Shown here one piece after another: positions 20,385 to 31,048 of a DNA stretch of 64,000 nucleotides; position 1 is the stretch's first letter; every line of letters begins with the position of its first letter. The notes under the pieces are model-generated. The model did no database searches, had not been told where the DNA came from, and saw only the letters and a list, made by a program, of their open reading frames with translations. A program made the translations under genes and the position numbers. This DNA is from Loxodes magnus. Taxonomy: Eukaryota; Ciliophora; Karyorelictea; Loxodida; Loxodidae. Where the stretch lies: contig CAMPDV010001188.1 in assembly GCA_946699065.1 (NCBI GenBank), forward strand, positions 62,001 through 126,000, in the 5' to 3' direction.

Positions 20385-21737
20385 CGTATTATCTCAACTT
20401 CCCGATACGATGAACTCTGAATCACTGGATATAGCCACAGATAATACATAATGTGTGTGACCACTCATGGTCTTACAGGTACTGTCTTGACGTCCCATAG
20501 TCTTACCGTCTTATCTCGACTTCCCGATACGATGAACTCTGAATCACTGGATATAGCCACAGATAATACATAATGTGTGTGACCACTCATGGTCTTAAAG
20601 GTACTTTCTTGTGTTCCATAGTCTCACCGTATTATCTCGACTTCCCGATACGATGAACTCTGAATCACTGGATATAGCCACAGATAATACATAATGTGTG
20701 TGACCACTCATGGTCTTAAAGGTACTTTCTTGTGTTCCATAGTCTCACCGTATTATCTCGACTTCCCGATACGATGAACTCTGAATCACTGGATATAGCC
20801 ACAGATAATACATAATGTGTGTGACCACTCATGGTCTTACAGGTACCTGTCTTGACGTTCCATAGTCTCACCGTCTCATCTCGACTTCCCGATACGATGA
20901 ACTCTGAATCACTGGATATAGCCACAGATAATACATAATGTGTGTGACCACTCATGGTCTTAAAGGTACTTTCTTGTGTTCCATAGTCTCACCGTATTAT
21001 CTCGACTTCCCGATACGATGAACTCTGAATCACTGGATATAGCCACAGATAATACATAATGTGTGTGACCACTCATGGTCTTAAAGGTACTTTCTTGTGT
21101 TCCATAGTCTCACCGTATTATCTCGACTTCCCGATACGATGAACTCTGAATCACTGGATATAGCCACAGATAATACATAATGTGTGTGACCACTCATGGT
21201 CTTACAGGTACCTGTCTTGACGTTCCATAGTCTCACCGTCTCATCTCGACTTCCCGATACGATGAACTCTGAATCACTGGATATAGCCACAGATAATACA
21301 TAATGTGTGTGACCACTCATGGTCTTACAGGTACCTGTCTTGACGTTCCATTGTCTCACCGTATTATCTCGACTTCCCGATACGATGAACTCTGAATCAC
21401 TGGATATAGCCACAGATAATACATTACTAGTGTGACCACTCATGGTCTTACAGGTACCTGTCTTGACGTCCCATAGTCTCACCGAATTATCTCAACTTCC
21501 CGATACGATGAACTCTGAATCACTGGATATAGCCACAGATGATACAGAATTTGTGTGACCACTCATGGTCTTACAGGTACCTGTCTTGACGTTCCATAGT
21601 CTCACCGTCTCATCTCTACTTCCCGATACGATGAACTCTGAATCACTGGATATAGCCACAGATAATACATAATGTGTGTGACCACTCATGGTCTTACAGG
21701 TACCTGTCTTGACGTTCCATAGTCTCACCGTATTATC
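20385..21737 (-). pseudogene. Short WD40 pieces, copy of 27475-28837
   Basis: Pieces: 21492-21728 (HYVLS/RDE, NSVSS), 21081-21482 (SNVLS/RDN with V-R-Q-W, HYVLS/RDE, HYVLS/RDN) and 20716-20955 (HYVLS/RDE, HYVLS/RDN). Four 121-bp junctions carry the tcttaaagg change. A 122-bp unit lies near 20481. Confidence 0.55.
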
Positions 21738-22826
21738 TCAACTTCCCGATACGATGAACTCTGAATCACTGGATATAGCCACAGATAATACATAATGTGT
21801 GTGACCACTCATGGTCTTACAGGTACCTGTCTTGACGTTCCATAGTCTCACCGTCTCATCATAACTTCCCGATACGATGAACTCTGAATCACTGGATATA
21901 GCCACAGATAATACATAATGTGTGTGACCACTCATGGTCTTACAGGTACCTGTCTTGACGTACCATAGTCTCACCGTCTCATCTCTACTTCCCGATACGA
22001 TGAACTCTGAATCACTGGATATAGCCACAGATCTTACAGAATTTGTGTGACCACTCATGGTCTTACAGGTACCTGTCTTGACGTTCCATAGTCTCACCGT
22101 CTTATCATAACTTCCCGATACGATGAACTCTGAATCACTGGATATAGCCACAGATAATACATAATGTGTGTGACCACTCATGGTCTTACAGGTACCTGTC
22201 TTGACGTTCCATAGTCTCACCGTCTTATCATAACTTCCCGATACGATGAACTCTGAATCACTGGATATAGCCACAGATAATACATAATGTGTGTGACCAC
22301 TCATGGTCTTACAGGTACCTGTCTTGACGTTCCATAGTCTCACCGTCTTATCTCGACTTCCCGATACGATGAACTCTGAATCACTGGATATAGCCACAGA
22401 TAATACATAATGTGTGTGACCACTCATGGTCTTACAGGTACCTGTCTTGACGTTCCATAGTCTCACCGTCTTATCATAACTTCCCGATACGATGAACTCT
22501 GAATCACTGGATATAGCCACAGATAATACATAATGTGTGTGACCACTCATGGTCTTACAGGTACCTGTCTTGACGTTCCATAGTCTCACCGTCTCATCAG
22601 TACTTCCCGATACGATGAACTCTGAATCACTGGATATAGCCACAGATAATACATAATGTGTGTGACCACTCATGGTCTTACAGGTACCTGTCTTGACGTT
22701 CCATAGTCTGACCGTCTTATCTCGACTTCCCGATACGATGAACTCTGAATCACTGGATATAGCCACAGATAATACATAATGTGTGTGACCACTCATGGTC
22801 TTACAGGTACTGTCTTGACGTCCCAT
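21738..22826 (-). CDS. WD40 array open segment, 9 blades (362 aa)
   Basis: HYVLS/RDK, HYVLS/TDE, HYVLS/YDK, HYVLS/RDK, HYVLS/YDK, HYVLS/YDK, NSVRS/RDE (L-W-Y instead of L-W-N), HYVLS/YDE, HYVLS. It ends at Arg-to-TGA. The Tyr at residue 33 comes from gtaccatag and is the only such change I noticed. The start overlaps the segment above within a 122-bp unit. Confidence 0.55.
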   Translation of the reverse strand: MGRQDSTCKTMSGHTHYVLSVAISSDSEFIVSGSRDKTVRLWNVKTGTCKTMSGHTHYVLSVAISSDSEFIVSGSTDETVRLWNVKTGTCKTMSGHTHYVLSVAISSDSEFIVSGSYDKTVRLWNVKTGTCKTMSGHTHYVLSVAISSDSEFIVSGSRDKTVRLWNVKTGTCKTMSGHTHYVLSVAISSDSEFIVSGSYDKTVRLWNVKTGTCKTMSGHTHYVLSVAISSDSEFIVSGSYDKTVRLWNVKTGTCKTMSGHTNSVRSVAISSDSEFIVSGSRDETVRLWYVKTGTCKTMSGHTHYVLSVAISSDSEFIVSGSYDETVRLWNVKTGTCKTMSGHTHYVLSVAISSDSEFIVSGS

Positions 22827-23287
22827 AGTCTTACCGTCTTATCTCGACTTCCCGATACGATGAACTCTGAATCACTGGATATAGCCACAGATAATACATA
22901 ATGTGTGTGACCACTCATGGTCTTACAGGTACCTTTCTTGACGTTCCATAGTCTCACCGTCTCATCTCGACTTCCCGATACGATGAACTCTGAATCACTG
23001 GATATAGCCACAGATAATACATAATGTGTGTGACCACTCATGGTCTTACAGGTACCTGTCTTGACGTTCCATAGTCTCACCGTCTCATCAGTACTTCCCG
23101 ATACGATGAACTCTGAATCACTGGATATAGCCACAGATAATACATAATGTGTGTGACCACTCATGGTCTTACAGGTACCTGTCTTGACGTTCCATAGTCT
23201 GACCGTCTTATCTCGACTTCCCGATACGATGAACTCTGAATCACTGGATATAGCCACAGATAATACATAATGTGTGTGACCACTCAT
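22793..23287 (-). CDS. WD40 array open segment, 4 blades (164 aa)
   Basis: HYVLS/RDK, HYVLS/TDE, HYVLS/RDE (K-K-G-T), HYVLS/RDK(D), V-P-V-R-P. It follows the same module order as 16420-16944 and 23854-24546 except RDE for RDK in the third blade. Confidence 0.45.
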   Translation of the reverse strand: MSGHTHYVLSVAISSDSEFIVSGSRDKTVRLWNVKTGTCKTMSGHTHYVLSVAISSDSEFIVSGSTDETVRLWNVKTGTCKTMSGHTHYVLSVAISSDSEFIVSGSRDETVRLWNVKKGTCKTMSGHTHYVLSVAISSDSEFIVSGSRDKTVRLWDVKTVPVRP

Positions 23288-23291
23288 GGTC

Positions 23292-23897
23292 TTAAAGGTA
23301 CTTTCTTGTGTTCCATAGTCTCACCGTATTATCTCGACTTCCCGATACGATGAACTCTGAATCACTGGATATAGCCACAGATAATACATAATGTGTGTGA
23401 CCACTCATGGTCTTACAGGTACCTGTCTTGACGTTCCATAGTCTCACCGTCTCATCAGTACTTCCCGATACGATGAACTCTGAATCACTGGATATAGCCA
23501 CAGATAATACATAATGTGTGTGACCACTCATGGTCTTACAGGTACCTTTCTTGACGTTCCATAGTCTCACCGTTTTATCTCGACTTCCCGATACGATGAA
23601 CTCTGAATCACTGGATATAGCCACAGATAATACATAATGTGTGTGACCACTCATGGTCTTACAGGTACCTGTCTTGACGTTCCATAGTCTCACCGTCTCA
23701 TCAGTACTTCCCGATACGATGAACTCTGAATCACTGGATATAGCCACAGATAATACATAACTAGTGTGACCACTCATGGTCTTACAGGTACCTGTCTTGA
23801 CGTTCCATAGTCTCACCGTCTCATCAGTACTTCCCGATACGATGAACTCTGAATCACTGGATATAGCCACAGATAATACATAACTGTGTGTGACCAC
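23292..23897 (-). CDS. WD40 array open segment, 5 blades (201 aa)
   Basis: The N-terminal M-V-T-H is the shifted reading of the hybrid loop at 23882. Blades: SYVLS-like/TDE, SYVLS/TDE, HYVLS/RDK (K-K-G-T), HYVLS/TDE, HYVLS/RDN, then N-T-R-K-Y-L. The next unit's Met follows the TAA after four bases and opens 22793-23287. Confidence 0.45.
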   Translation of the reverse strand: MVTHSYVLSVAISSDSEFIVSGSTDETVRLWNVKTGTCKTMSGHTSYVLSVAISSDSEFIVSGSTDETVRLWNVKTGTCKTMSGHTHYVLSVAISSDSEFIVSGSRDKTVRLWNVKKGTCKTMSGHTHYVLSVAISSDSEFIVSGSTDETVRLWNVKTGTCKTMSGHTHYVLSVAISSDSEFIVSGSRDNTVRLWNTRKYL

Positions 23898-24546
23898 TCA
23901 TGGTCTTACAGGTACCTGTCTTGACGTTCCATAGTCTCACCGAATAATCATAACTTCCCGATACGATGAACTCTGAATCACTGGATATAGCCACAGATAA
24001 TACATAATGTGTGTGACCACTCATGGTCTTACAGGTACCTGTCTTGACGTCCCATAGTCTTACCGTCTTATCTCGACTTCCCGATACGATGAACTCTGAA
24101 TCACTGGATATAGCCACAGATAATACATAATGTGTGTGACCACTCATGGTCTTACAGGTACCTTTCTTGACGTTCCATAGTCTCACCGTTTTATCTCGAC
24201 TTCCCGATACGATGAACTCTGAATCACTGGATATAGCCACAGATAATACATAATGTGTGTGACCACTCATGGTCTTACAGGTACCTGTCTTGACGTTCCA
24301 TAGTCTCACCGTCTCATCAGTACTTCCCGATACGATGAACTCTGAATCACTGGATATAGCCACAGATAATACATAATGTGTGTGACCACTCATGGTCTTA
24401 CAGGTACCTGTCTTGACGTTCCATAGTCTGACCGTCTTATCTCGACTTCCCGATACGATGAACTCTGAATCACTGGATATAGCCACAGATAATACATAAT
24501 GTGTGTGACCACTCATGGTCTTACAGGTACTGTCTTGACGTCCCAT
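23854..24546 (-). CDS. WD40 array open segment, 5 blades (230 aa), ends at a 1-bp change
   Basis: It starts [10 protein letters not shown] in a 122-bp unit. Blades: HYVLS/RDK, HYVLS/TDE, HYVLS/RDK (K-K-G-T), HYVLS/RDK(D), HYVLS/YDYS. It then ends M-S-G-H-T-Q-L-C and runs out of frame because of the unique sequence ataactgtgtgtg near 23882, a join of the SYVLS-type and HYVLS-type loops. Confidence 0.45.
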   Translation of the reverse strand: MGRQDSTCKTMSGHTHYVLSVAISSDSEFIVSGSRDKTVRLWNVKTGTCKTMSGHTHYVLSVAISSDSEFIVSGSTDETVRLWNVKTGTCKTMSGHTHYVLSVAISSDSEFIVSGSRDKTVRLWNVKKGTCKTMSGHTHYVLSVAISSDSEFIVSGSRDKTVRLWDVKTGTCKTMSGHTHYVLSVAISSDSEFIVSGSYDYSVRLWNVKTGTCKTMSGHTQLCIICGYIQ

Positions 24547-25007
24547 AGTCTTACCGTCTTATCTCGACTTCCCGATACGATGAACTCTGAATCACTGGAT
24601 ATAGCCACAGATAATACATAATGTGTGTGACCACTCATGGTCTTACAGGTACCTTTCTTGACGTTCCATAGTCTCACCGTTTTATCTCGACTTCCCGATA
24701 CGATGAACTCTGAATCACTGGATATAGCCACAGATAATACATAATGTGTGTGACCACTCATGGTCTTACAGGTACCTGTCTTGACGTTCCATAGTCTCAC
24801 CGTTTTATCTCGACTTCCCGATACGATGAACTCTGAATCACTGGATATAGCCACAGATAATACATAATCAGTGTGACCACTCATGGTCTTACAGGTACCT
24901 GTCTTGACGTTCCATAGTCTCACCGTCTCATCAGTACTTCCCGATACGATGAACTCTGAATCACTGGATATAGCCACAGATAATACATAATGTGTGTGAC
25001 CACTCAT
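24513..25007 (-). CDS. WD40 array open segment, 4 blades (164 aa), copy of 16911
   Basis: HYVLS/TDE, DYVLS/RDK, HYVLS/RDK (K-K-G-T), HYVLS/RDK(D), V-P-V-R-P. Its translation equals that of 16911-17405, 7602 bp away. The Met start lies four bases after a TAA. Confidence 0.45.
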   Translation of the reverse strand: MSGHTHYVLSVAISSDSEFIVSGSTDETVRLWNVKTGTCKTMSGHTDYVLSVAISSDSEFIVSGSRDKTVRLWNVKTGTCKTMSGHTHYVLSVAISSDSEFIVSGSRDKTVRLWNVKKGTCKTMSGHTHYVLSVAISSDSEFIVSGSRDKTVRLWDVKTVPVRP

Positions 25008-25788
25008 GGTCTTAAAGGTACTTTCTTGTGTTCCATAGTCTCACCGTATTATCTCGACTTCCCGATACGATGAACTCTGAATCACTGGATATAGCCACAG
25101 ATAATACATAATGTGTGTGACCACTCATGGTCTTACAGGTACCTGTCTTGACGTTCCATAGTCTCACCGTCTCATCTCGACTTCCCGATACGATGAACTC
25201 TGAATCACTGGATATAGCCACAGATAATACATAATGTGTGTGACCACTCATGGTCTTAAAGGTACTTTCTTGTGTTCCATAGTCTCACCGTATTATCTCG
25301 ACTTCCCGATACGATGAACTCTGAATCACTGGATATAGCCACAGATAATACATAATGTGTGTGACCACTCATGGTCTTACAGGTACTGTCTTGACGTCCC
25401 ATAGTCTGACCGTCTTATCTCGACTTCCCGATACGATGAACTCTGAATCACTGGATATAGCCACAGATAATACATAATGTGTGTGACCACTCATGGTCTT
25501 ACAGGTACCTGTCTTGACGTTCCATATTCTCACCGAATAATCATAACTTCCCGATACGATGAATTCTGAATCACTGGATATAGCCACAGATAATACATAA
25601 TCAGTGTGACCACTCATGGTCTTACAGGTACCTGTCTTGACGTTCCATAGTCTCACCGTCTCATCAGTACTTCCCGATACGATGAACTCTGAATCACTGG
25701 ATATAGCCACAGCATATACATAACTTGTGTGACCACTCATAATCTTACAGGTACCTGTCTTGACGTTCCATAGTCTCACCGTATTATC
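25008..25788 (-). pseudogene. Short WD40 pieces
   Basis: 25369-25779 reads SYVYA/TDE, DYVLS/YDYS (R-I-W), HYVLS/RDK(D), then V-P-V-R-P through a 122-bp unit. 25012-25251 reads HYVLS/RDE, HYVLS/RDN, N-T-R-K-Y-L. The first blade of the upper piece has K-I-M (cataatctt), a variant otherwise concentrated below 19 kb. Confidence 0.5.
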
Positions 25789-26517
25789 TCAACTTCCCGA
25801 TACGATGAACTCTGAATCACTGGATATAGCCACAGATAATACATAATGTGTGTGACCACTCATGGTCTTACAGGTACCTGTCTTGACGTTCCATAGTCTC
25901 ACCGTCTCATCTCTACTTCCCGATACGATGAACTCTGAATCACTGGATATAGCCACAGATAATACATAATGTGTGTGACCACTCATGGTCTTACAGGTAC
26001 CTGTCTTGACGTTCCATAGTCTCACCGTCTCATCTCGACTTCCCGATACGATGAACTCTGAATCACTGGATATAGCCACAGATAATACATAATGTGTGTG
26101 ACCACTCATGGTCTTACAGGTACCTGTCTTGACGTTCCATAGTCTCACCGTCTCATCTCGACTTCCCGATACGATGAACTCTGAATCACTGGATATAGCC
26201 ACAGATAATACATAATGTGTGTGACCACTCATGGTCTTACAGGTACCTGTCTTGACGTTCCATAGTCTCACCGTCTCATCAGTACTTCCCGATACGATGA
26301 ACTCTGAATCACTGGATATAGCCACAGATCTTACAGAACTAGTGTGACCACTCATGGTCTTACAGGTACCCGTCTTGACGTTCCATAGTCTCACCGAATA
26401 ATCATAACTTCCCGATACGATGAACTCTGAATCACTGGATATAGCCACAGATGATACAGAATATGTGTGACCACTCATGGTCTTACAGGTACCTGTCTTG
26501 ACGTTCCATAGTCTCAC
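25789..26517 (-). CDS. WD40 array open segment, 6 blades (242 aa)
   Basis: YSVSS/YDYS, SSVRS/TDE, HYVLS/RDE, HYVLS/RDE, HYVLS/RDE, HYVLS, ending at Arg-to-TGA. The beginning (YSVSS, SSVRS/TDE, HYVLS/RDE) is the same as 43628-44233 and 47062-47667, which makes three copies of this module in the window. Confidence 0.5.
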   Translation of the reverse strand: MRLWNVKTGTCKTMSGHTYSVSSVAISSDSEFIVSGSYDYSVRLWNVKTGTCKTMSGHTSSVRSVAISSDSEFIVSGSTDETVRLWNVKTGTCKTMSGHTHYVLSVAISSDSEFIVSGSRDETVRLWNVKTGTCKTMSGHTHYVLSVAISSDSEFIVSGSRDETVRLWNVKTGTCKTMSGHTHYVLSVAISSDSEFIVSGSRDETVRLWNVKTGTCKTMSGHTHYVLSVAISSDSEFIVSGS

Positions 26518-26849
26518 CGTCTCATCTCGACTTCACGATACGATGAACTCTGAATCACTGGATATAGCCAAAGATCTTACAGAACTAGTGTGACCACTCA
26601 TGGTCTTACAGGTACCTGTCTTGACGTTCCATATTCTCACCGAATAATCATAACTTCCCGATACGATGAACTCTGAATCACTGGATATAGCCACAGATAA
26701 TACATAATGTGTGTGACCACTCATGGTCTTACAGGTACTTTCTTGTGTTCCATAGTCTCACCGTATTATCTCGACTTCCCGATACGATGAACTCTGAATC
26801 ACTGGATATAGCCACAGATAATACATAATGTGTGTGACCACTCATGGTC
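26518..26849 (-). pseudogene. Broken WD40 units with a Gly-to-TGA codon
   Basis: The piece 26533-26724 (63 codons) reads HYVLS/YDYS (R-I-W) then SSVRS with SLA, ending at Gly-to-TGA (cttcacg). This SLA plus Gly-to-TGA unit recurs at 44249 and 47683. A 121-bp junction lies near 26735 and another near 26858. Confidence 0.5.
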
Positions 26850-27335
26850 TTACAGGTACTTTCTTGTGTTCCATAGTCTCACCGTCTTATCATAACTTCC
26901 CGATACGATGAACTCTGAATCACTGGATATAGCCACAGATAATACATAATGTGTGTGACCACTCATGGTCTTACAGGTACCTGTCTTGACGTTCCATAGT
27001 CTCACCGTTTTATCTCGACTTCCCGATACGATGAACTCTGAATCACTGGATATAGCCACAGATAATACATAATGTGTGTGACCACTCATGGTCTTACAGG
27101 TACCTGTCTTGACGTCCCATAGTCTGACCGTCTTATCTCGACTTCCCGATACGATGAACTCTGAATCACTGGATATAGCCACAGATCTTACAGAACTAGT
27201 GTGACCACTCATGGTCTTACAGGTACCTGTCTTGACGTTCCATAGTCTCACCGTCTCATCTCGACTTCCCGATACGATGAACTCTGAATCACTGGATATA
27301 GCCACAGATAATACATAATGTGTGTGACCACTCAT
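26850..27335 (-). CDS. WD40 array open segment, 4 blades (161 aa)
   Basis: HYVLS/RDE, SSVRS/RDK(D), HYVLS/RDK, HYVLS/YDK, N-T-R-K-Y-L. It corresponds to 19737-20384, which has SSVRS/RDE blades in place of the first HYVLS blade, so the two copies differ in SSVRS unit number. Confidence 0.45.
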   Translation of the reverse strand: MSGHTHYVLSVAISSDSEFIVSGSRDETVRLWNVKTGTCKTMSGHTSSVRSVAISSDSEFIVSGSRDKTVRLWDVKTGTCKTMSGHTHYVLSVAISSDSEFIVSGSRDKTVRLWNVKTGTCKTMSGHTHYVLSVAISSDSEFIVSGSYDKTVRLWNTRKYL

Positions 27336-28925
27336 GGTCTTACAGGTACTTTCTTGTGTTCCATAGTCTCACCGTATTATCTCAACTTCCCGATACGATG
27401 AACTCTGAATCACTGGATATAGCCACAGATAATACATAATGTGTGTGACCACTCATGGTCTTACAGGTACTTTCTTGTGTTCCATAGTCTCACCGTATTA
27501 TCTCAACTTCCCGATACGATGAACTCTGAATCACTGGATATAGCCACAGATAATACATAATGTGTGTGACCACTCATGGTCTTACAGGTACTGTCTTGAC
27601 GTCCCATAGTCTTACCGTCTTATCTCGACTTCCCGATACGATGAACTCTGAATCACTGGATATAGCCACAGATAATACATAATGTGTGTGACCACTCATG
27701 GTCTTAAAGGTACTTTCTTGTGTTCCATAGTCTCACCGTATTATCTCGACTTCCCGATACGATGAACTCTGAATCACTGGATATAGCCACAGATAATACA
27801 TAATGTGTGTGACCACTCATGGTCTTAAAGGTACTTTCTTGTGTTCCATAGTCTCACCGTATTATCTCGACTTCCCGATACGATGAACTCTGAATCACTG
27901 GATATAGCCACAGATAATACATAATGTGTGTGACCACTCATGGTCTTACAGGTACCTGTCTTGACGTTCCATAGTCTCACCGTCTCATCTCGACTTCCCG
28001 ATACGATGAACTCTGAATCACTGGATATAGCCACAGATAATACATAATGTGTGTGACCACTCATGGTCTTAAAGGTACTTTCTTGTGTTCCATAGTCTCA
28101 CCGTATTATCTCGACTTCCCGATACGATGAACTCTGAATCACTGGATATAGCCACAGATAATACATAATGTGTGTGACCACTCATGGTCTTAAAGGTACT
28201 TTCTTGTGTTCCATAGTCTCACCGTATTATCTCGACTTCCCGATACGATGAACTCTGAATCACTGGATATAGCCACAGATAATACATAATGTGTGTGACC
28301 ACTCATGGTCTTACAGGTACCTGTCTTGACGTTCCATAGTCTCACCGTCTCATCTCGACTTCCCGATACGATGAACTCTGAATCACTGGATATAGCCACA
28401 GATAATACATAATGTGTGTGACCACTCATGGTCTTACAGGTACCTGTCTTGACGTTCCATTGTCTCACCGTATTATCTCGACTTCCCGATACGATGAACT
28501 CTGAATCACTGGATATAGCCACAGATAATACATTACTAGTGTGACCACTCATGGTCTTACAGGTACCTGTCTTGACGTCCCATAGTCTCACCGAATTATC
28601 TCAACTTCCCGATACGATGAACTCTGAATCACTGGATATAGCCACAGATGATACAGAATTTGTGTGACCACTCATGGTCTTACAGGTACCTGTCTTGACG
28701 TTCCATAGTCTCACCGTTTTATCTCTACTTCCCGATACGATGAACTCTGAATCACTGGATATAGCCACAGATAATACATAATGTGTGTGACCACTCATGG
28801 TCTTACAGGTACCTGTCTTGACGTTCCATAGTCTCACCGTATTATCTCAACTTCCCGATACGATGAACTCTGAATCACTGGATATAGCCACAGATAATAC
28901 ATAATGTGTGTGACCACTCATGGTC
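27336..28925 (-). pseudogene. Short WD40 pieces, copy of 20385-21737
   Basis: Pieces: 28601-28837 (HYVLS/RDK, NSVSS), 28190-28591 (SNVLS/RDN with V-R-Q-W, HYVLS/RDE, HYVLS/RDN) and 27825-28064 (HYVLS/RDE, HYVLS/RDN). Between and below them are 121-bp units with the tcttaaagg change and one 122-bp unit near 27590. From about 27475 to 28929 the order and rare changes match 20366-21820 at offset 7109 bp; the one clear difference is RDK against RDE near 28720. Confidence 0.55.
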
Positions 28926-30311
28926 TTACAGGTACTTTCTTGTGTTCCATAGTCTCACCGTCTTATCATAACTTCCCGATACGATGAACTCTGAATCACT
29001 GGATATAGCCACAGATGATACAGAATCTGTGTGACCACTCATGGTCTTACAGGTACCTGTCTTGACGTCCCATAGTCTCACCGTCTCATCTCTACTTCCC
29101 GATACGATGAACTCTGAATCACTGGATATAGCCACAGATCTTACAGAATTTGTGTGACCACTCATGGTCTTACAGGTACCTGTCTTGACGTTCCATAGTC
29201 TCACCGTCTTATCATAACTTCCCGATACGATGAACTCTGAATCACTGGATATAGCCACAGATAATACATAATGTGTGTGACCACTCATGGTCTTACAGGT
29301 ACCTGTCTTGACGTTCCATAGTCTCACCGTCTTATCATAACTTCCCGATACGATGAACTCTGAATCACTGGATATAGCCACAGATAATACATAATGTGTG
29401 TGACCACTCATGGTCTTACAGGTACCTGTCTTGACGTTCCATAGACTCACCGTTTTATCTCGACTTCCCGATACGATGAACTCTGAATCACTGGATATAG
29501 CCACAGATAATACATAATGTGTGTGACCACTCATGGTCTTACAGGTACCTGTCTTGACGTTCCATAGTCTGACCGTCTTATCATAACTTCCCGATACGAT
29601 GAACTCTGAATCACTGGATATAGCCACAGATAATACATAATGTGTGTGACCACTCATGGTCTTACAGGTACCTGTCTTGACGTTCCATAGTCTCACCGTC
29701 TCATCAGTACTTCCCGATACGATGAACTCTGAATCACTGGATATAGCCACAGATAATACATAATGTGTGTGACCACTCATGGTCTTACAGGTACCTGTCT
29801 TGACGTTCCATAGTCTCACCGTCTTATCTCGACTTCCCGATACGATGAACTCTGAATCACTGGATATAGCCACAGATAATACATAATGTGTGTGACCACT
29901 CATGGTCTTACAGGTACCTGTCTTGACGTTCCATAGTCTCACCGTCTCATCAGTACTTCCCGATACGATGAACTCTGAATCACTGGATATAGCCACAGAT
30001 AATACATAATGTGTGTGACCACTCATGGTCTTACAGGTACCTGTCTTGACGTTCCATAGTCTCACCGTCTCATCAGTACTTCCCGATAAGATGAACTCTG
30101 AATCACTGGATATAGCCACAGATAATACATAATGTGTGTGACCACTCATGGTCTTACAGGTACCTGTCTTGACGTTCCATAGTCTCACCGTTTTATCTCG
30201 ACTTCCCGATACGATGAACTCTGAATCACTGGATATAGCCACAGATAATACATAATGTGTGTGACCACTCATGGTCTTACAGGTACCTGTCTTGACGTCC
30301 CATAGTCTCAC
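28926..30311 (-). CDS. WD40 array open segment, 11 blades (461 aa)
   Basis: Longest open stretch between 1 and 38 kb. Blades: HYVLS/RDK, HYVLS/TDE (ILS instead of IVS), HYVLS/TDE, HYVLS/RDK, HYVLS/TDE, HYVLS/YDK, HYVLS/RDK (V-S-L-W), HYVLS/YDK, HYVLS/YDK, NSVRS/RDE(D), DSVSS/YDK, then N-T-R-K-Y-L. The lower half resembles 21738-22826 (YDK, YDK, NSVRS/RDE in the same order), consistent with an ancestral block duplication. Confidence 0.6.
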   Translation of the reverse strand: MRLWDVKTGTCKTMSGHTHYVLSVAISSDSEFIVSGSRDKTVRLWNVKTGTCKTMSGHTHYVLSVAISSDSEFILSGSTDETVRLWNVKTGTCKTMSGHTHYVLSVAISSDSEFIVSGSTDETVRLWNVKTGTCKTMSGHTHYVLSVAISSDSEFIVSGSRDKTVRLWNVKTGTCKTMSGHTHYVLSVAISSDSEFIVSGSTDETVRLWNVKTGTCKTMSGHTHYVLSVAISSDSEFIVSGSYDKTVRLWNVKTGTCKTMSGHTHYVLSVAISSDSEFIVSGSRDKTVSLWNVKTGTCKTMSGHTHYVLSVAISSDSEFIVSGSYDKTVRLWNVKTGTCKTMSGHTHYVLSVAISSDSEFIVSGSYDKTVRLWNVKTGTCKTMSGHTNSVRSVAISSDSEFIVSGSRDETVRLWDVKTGTCKTMSGHTDSVSSVAISSDSEFIVSGSYDKTVRLWNTRKYL

Positions 30312-30514
30312 CGAATTATCTCAACTTCCCGATACGATGAACTCTGAATCACTGGATATAGCCACAGATAATACATAATGTGTGTGACCACTCATGGTCT
30401 TACAGGTACCTGTCTTGACGTTCCATAGTCTCACCGTTTTATCTCGACTTCCCGATACGATGAACTCTGAATCACTGGATATAGCCACAGATAATACATA
30501 ATGTGTGTGACCAC

Positions 30515-31048
30515 TCATGGTCTTACAGGTACTGTCTTGACGTCCCATAGTCTTACCGTCTTATCTCGACTTCCCGATACGATGAACTCTGAATCACTGG
30601 ATATAGCCACAGATAATACATAATGTGTGTGACCACTCATGGTCTTACAGGTACCTTTCTTGACGTTCCATAGTCTCACCGTTTTATCTCGACTTCCCGA
30701 TACGATGAACTCTGAATCACTGGATATAGCCACAGATAATACATAATGTGTGTGACCACTCATGGTCTTACAGGTACCTGTCTTGACGTTCCATAGTCTC
30801 ACCGTTTTATCATAACATCCCGATACGAGGAACTCTGAATCACTGGATATAGCCACAGATAATACATAATGTGTGTGACCACTCATGGTCTTACAGGTAC
30901 CTGTTTTGACGTTCCATAGTCTCACCGTATTATCTCGACTTCCCGATACGATGAACTCTGAATCACTGGATATAGCCACAGATAATACATAATGTGTGTG
31001 ACCACTCATGGTCTTACAGGTACCTGTCTTGACGTTCCATAGTCTCAC
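30515..31048 (-). CDS. WD40 array open segment, 4 blades (177 aa)
   Basis: HYVLS/RDN, HYVLS/YDK (LVS, SGC), HYVLS/RDK (K-K-G-T), HYVLS/RDK(D), V-P-V-R-P then TGA overlapping the next ATG. The K-K-G-T blade (gtacctttcttgacg) always precedes an RDK blade and a 122-bp junction in this part of the array, so these three units travel as a block. A 75-codon piece (30321-30548: HYVLS/RDK, HYVLS) continues below it. Confidence 0.45.
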   Translation of the reverse strand: MRLWNVKTGTCKTMSGHTHYVLSVAISSDSEFIVSGSRDNTVRLWNVKTGTCKTMSGHTHYVLSVAISSDSEFLVSGCYDKTVRLWNVKTGTCKTMSGHTHYVLSVAISSDSEFIVSGSRDKTVRLWNVKKGTCKTMSGHTHYVLSVAISSDSEFIVSGSRDKTVRLWDVKTVPVRP

